DNA of 64,000 nucleotides from Cupriavidus basilensis (GTDB lineage: Bacteria; Pseudomonadota; Gammaproteobacteria; Burkholderiales; Burkholderiaceae): contig NZ_CP010537.1 of NCBI RefSeq assembly GCF_000832305.1, positions 186,001 through 250,000 of the forward strand. The letters are read 5' to 3'. Positions 63,793-64,000 of this stretch are shown piece after piece (within the stretch, counting starts at the first letter, position 1; each line of letters starts with the position of its first letter). The position numbers and the translations under genes were made by a program. Under the pieces are notes generated by a model, which worked only from the letters and a program-made list of their open reading frames with translations, searched no databases and had not been told where the DNA came from.

Positions 63793-64000
63793 CGGGGCCG
63801 CCGCGCGTGCGCGGCAGGAAGTCGGGTTGCGTGAGAAAGGGAGCGGCTCATGCGTACTTTCCTTGGAGTGGCAAGACAAGGCTTGCTCAAGGGGGGCAGC
63901 TTAGCGATCCTGTGACGTCAATGTATGTCCGGGTTGTAAGAAAATGTGCACGAGCAAATGTGCTGCGGCCCGGCATCGCCTGCGAACGCCTTTGCCGTCT

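Overview
The window is a GC-rich, gene-dense chromosomal segment that reads as a member of the Burkholderiales, most likely Cupriavidus or a close relative. The evidence is an acoXABC acetoin cluster behind a sigma-54 regulator, a dmeRF-type cobalt/nickel efflux pair, a CzcA/CusA-class RND efflux operon, Bug/TctC receptors, DUF746 proteins, strong GC bias at third codon positions and many long antisense open frames. Species assignment is inference.

Layout. 1-9,034: a partial gene end, a TetR regulator divergent from an orphan molybdenum hydroxylase large subunit, a MarR regulator, the dmeF/dmeR pair, a DUF454 membrane protein, a TetR/luciferase-like oxidoreductase divergent pair, and an XRE-cupin regulator coupled to a GNAT acetyltransferase. 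9,564-13,174: a chemoreceptor, an aldo/keto reductase and a haloacid-dehalogenase-like hydrolase. 13,448-23,109: acetoin catabolism, with acoR, a sigma-54 promoter, acoX-acoA-acoB-acoC, a short-chain dehydrogenase, a lipoate-ligase-like protein and a CoA-transferase III/alpha-methylacyl-CoA racemase. 23,110-23,479 is a gene-free island of inverted repeats.

23,480-38,099 (minus strand): a co-directional block of 13 genes. It holds a complete branched-chain-amino-acid-type (HAAT) ABC transporter, a 2-oxoacid/acetoin-type dehydrogenase complex with E1 alpha and beta fused in one chain plus its own E2 and E3, two short-chain dehydrogenases, a VOC protein, a succinate-semialdehyde-type dehydrogenase and a shikimate-dehydrogenase-like protein whose substrate-binding serines are replaced. 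A divergent FCD-type GntR regulator faces it, and matching 13-bp operator-like sites lie in front of both transcription units. This looks like an uptake-and-catabolism system of unknown substrate and is the most novel item here.

39,320-44,838: a hypothetical gene, a CatR-like LysR regulator, catB-catC, a Bug receptor gene and pcaD (catechol branch of the beta-ketoadipate pathway), then an antitoxin whose VapC toxin is a broken remnant. 44,852-53,671: a DUF3047 protein, a short-chain dehydrogenase/LysR divergent pair, a small exported protein and a three-gene RND efflux operon. 54,104-58,307: a DUF746 zinc-ribbon protein, a divergent response regulator/histidine kinase pair, tRNA-Glu and tRNA-Asp with a strong terminator, and an exported bactofilin-like repeat protein. 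58,476-64,000: a YdjM-like membrane protein, an unassigned 277-residue protein, pcaK and pobA (4-hydroxybenzoate uptake and hydroxylation), and two small proteins.

The common thread is catabolic versatility (acetoin, catechol and 4-hydroxybenzoate routes, plus an uncharacterised carboxylate) with local regulators beside each unit, combined with metal efflux. No CRISPR array, rRNA, intact insertion sequence or prophage was seen.
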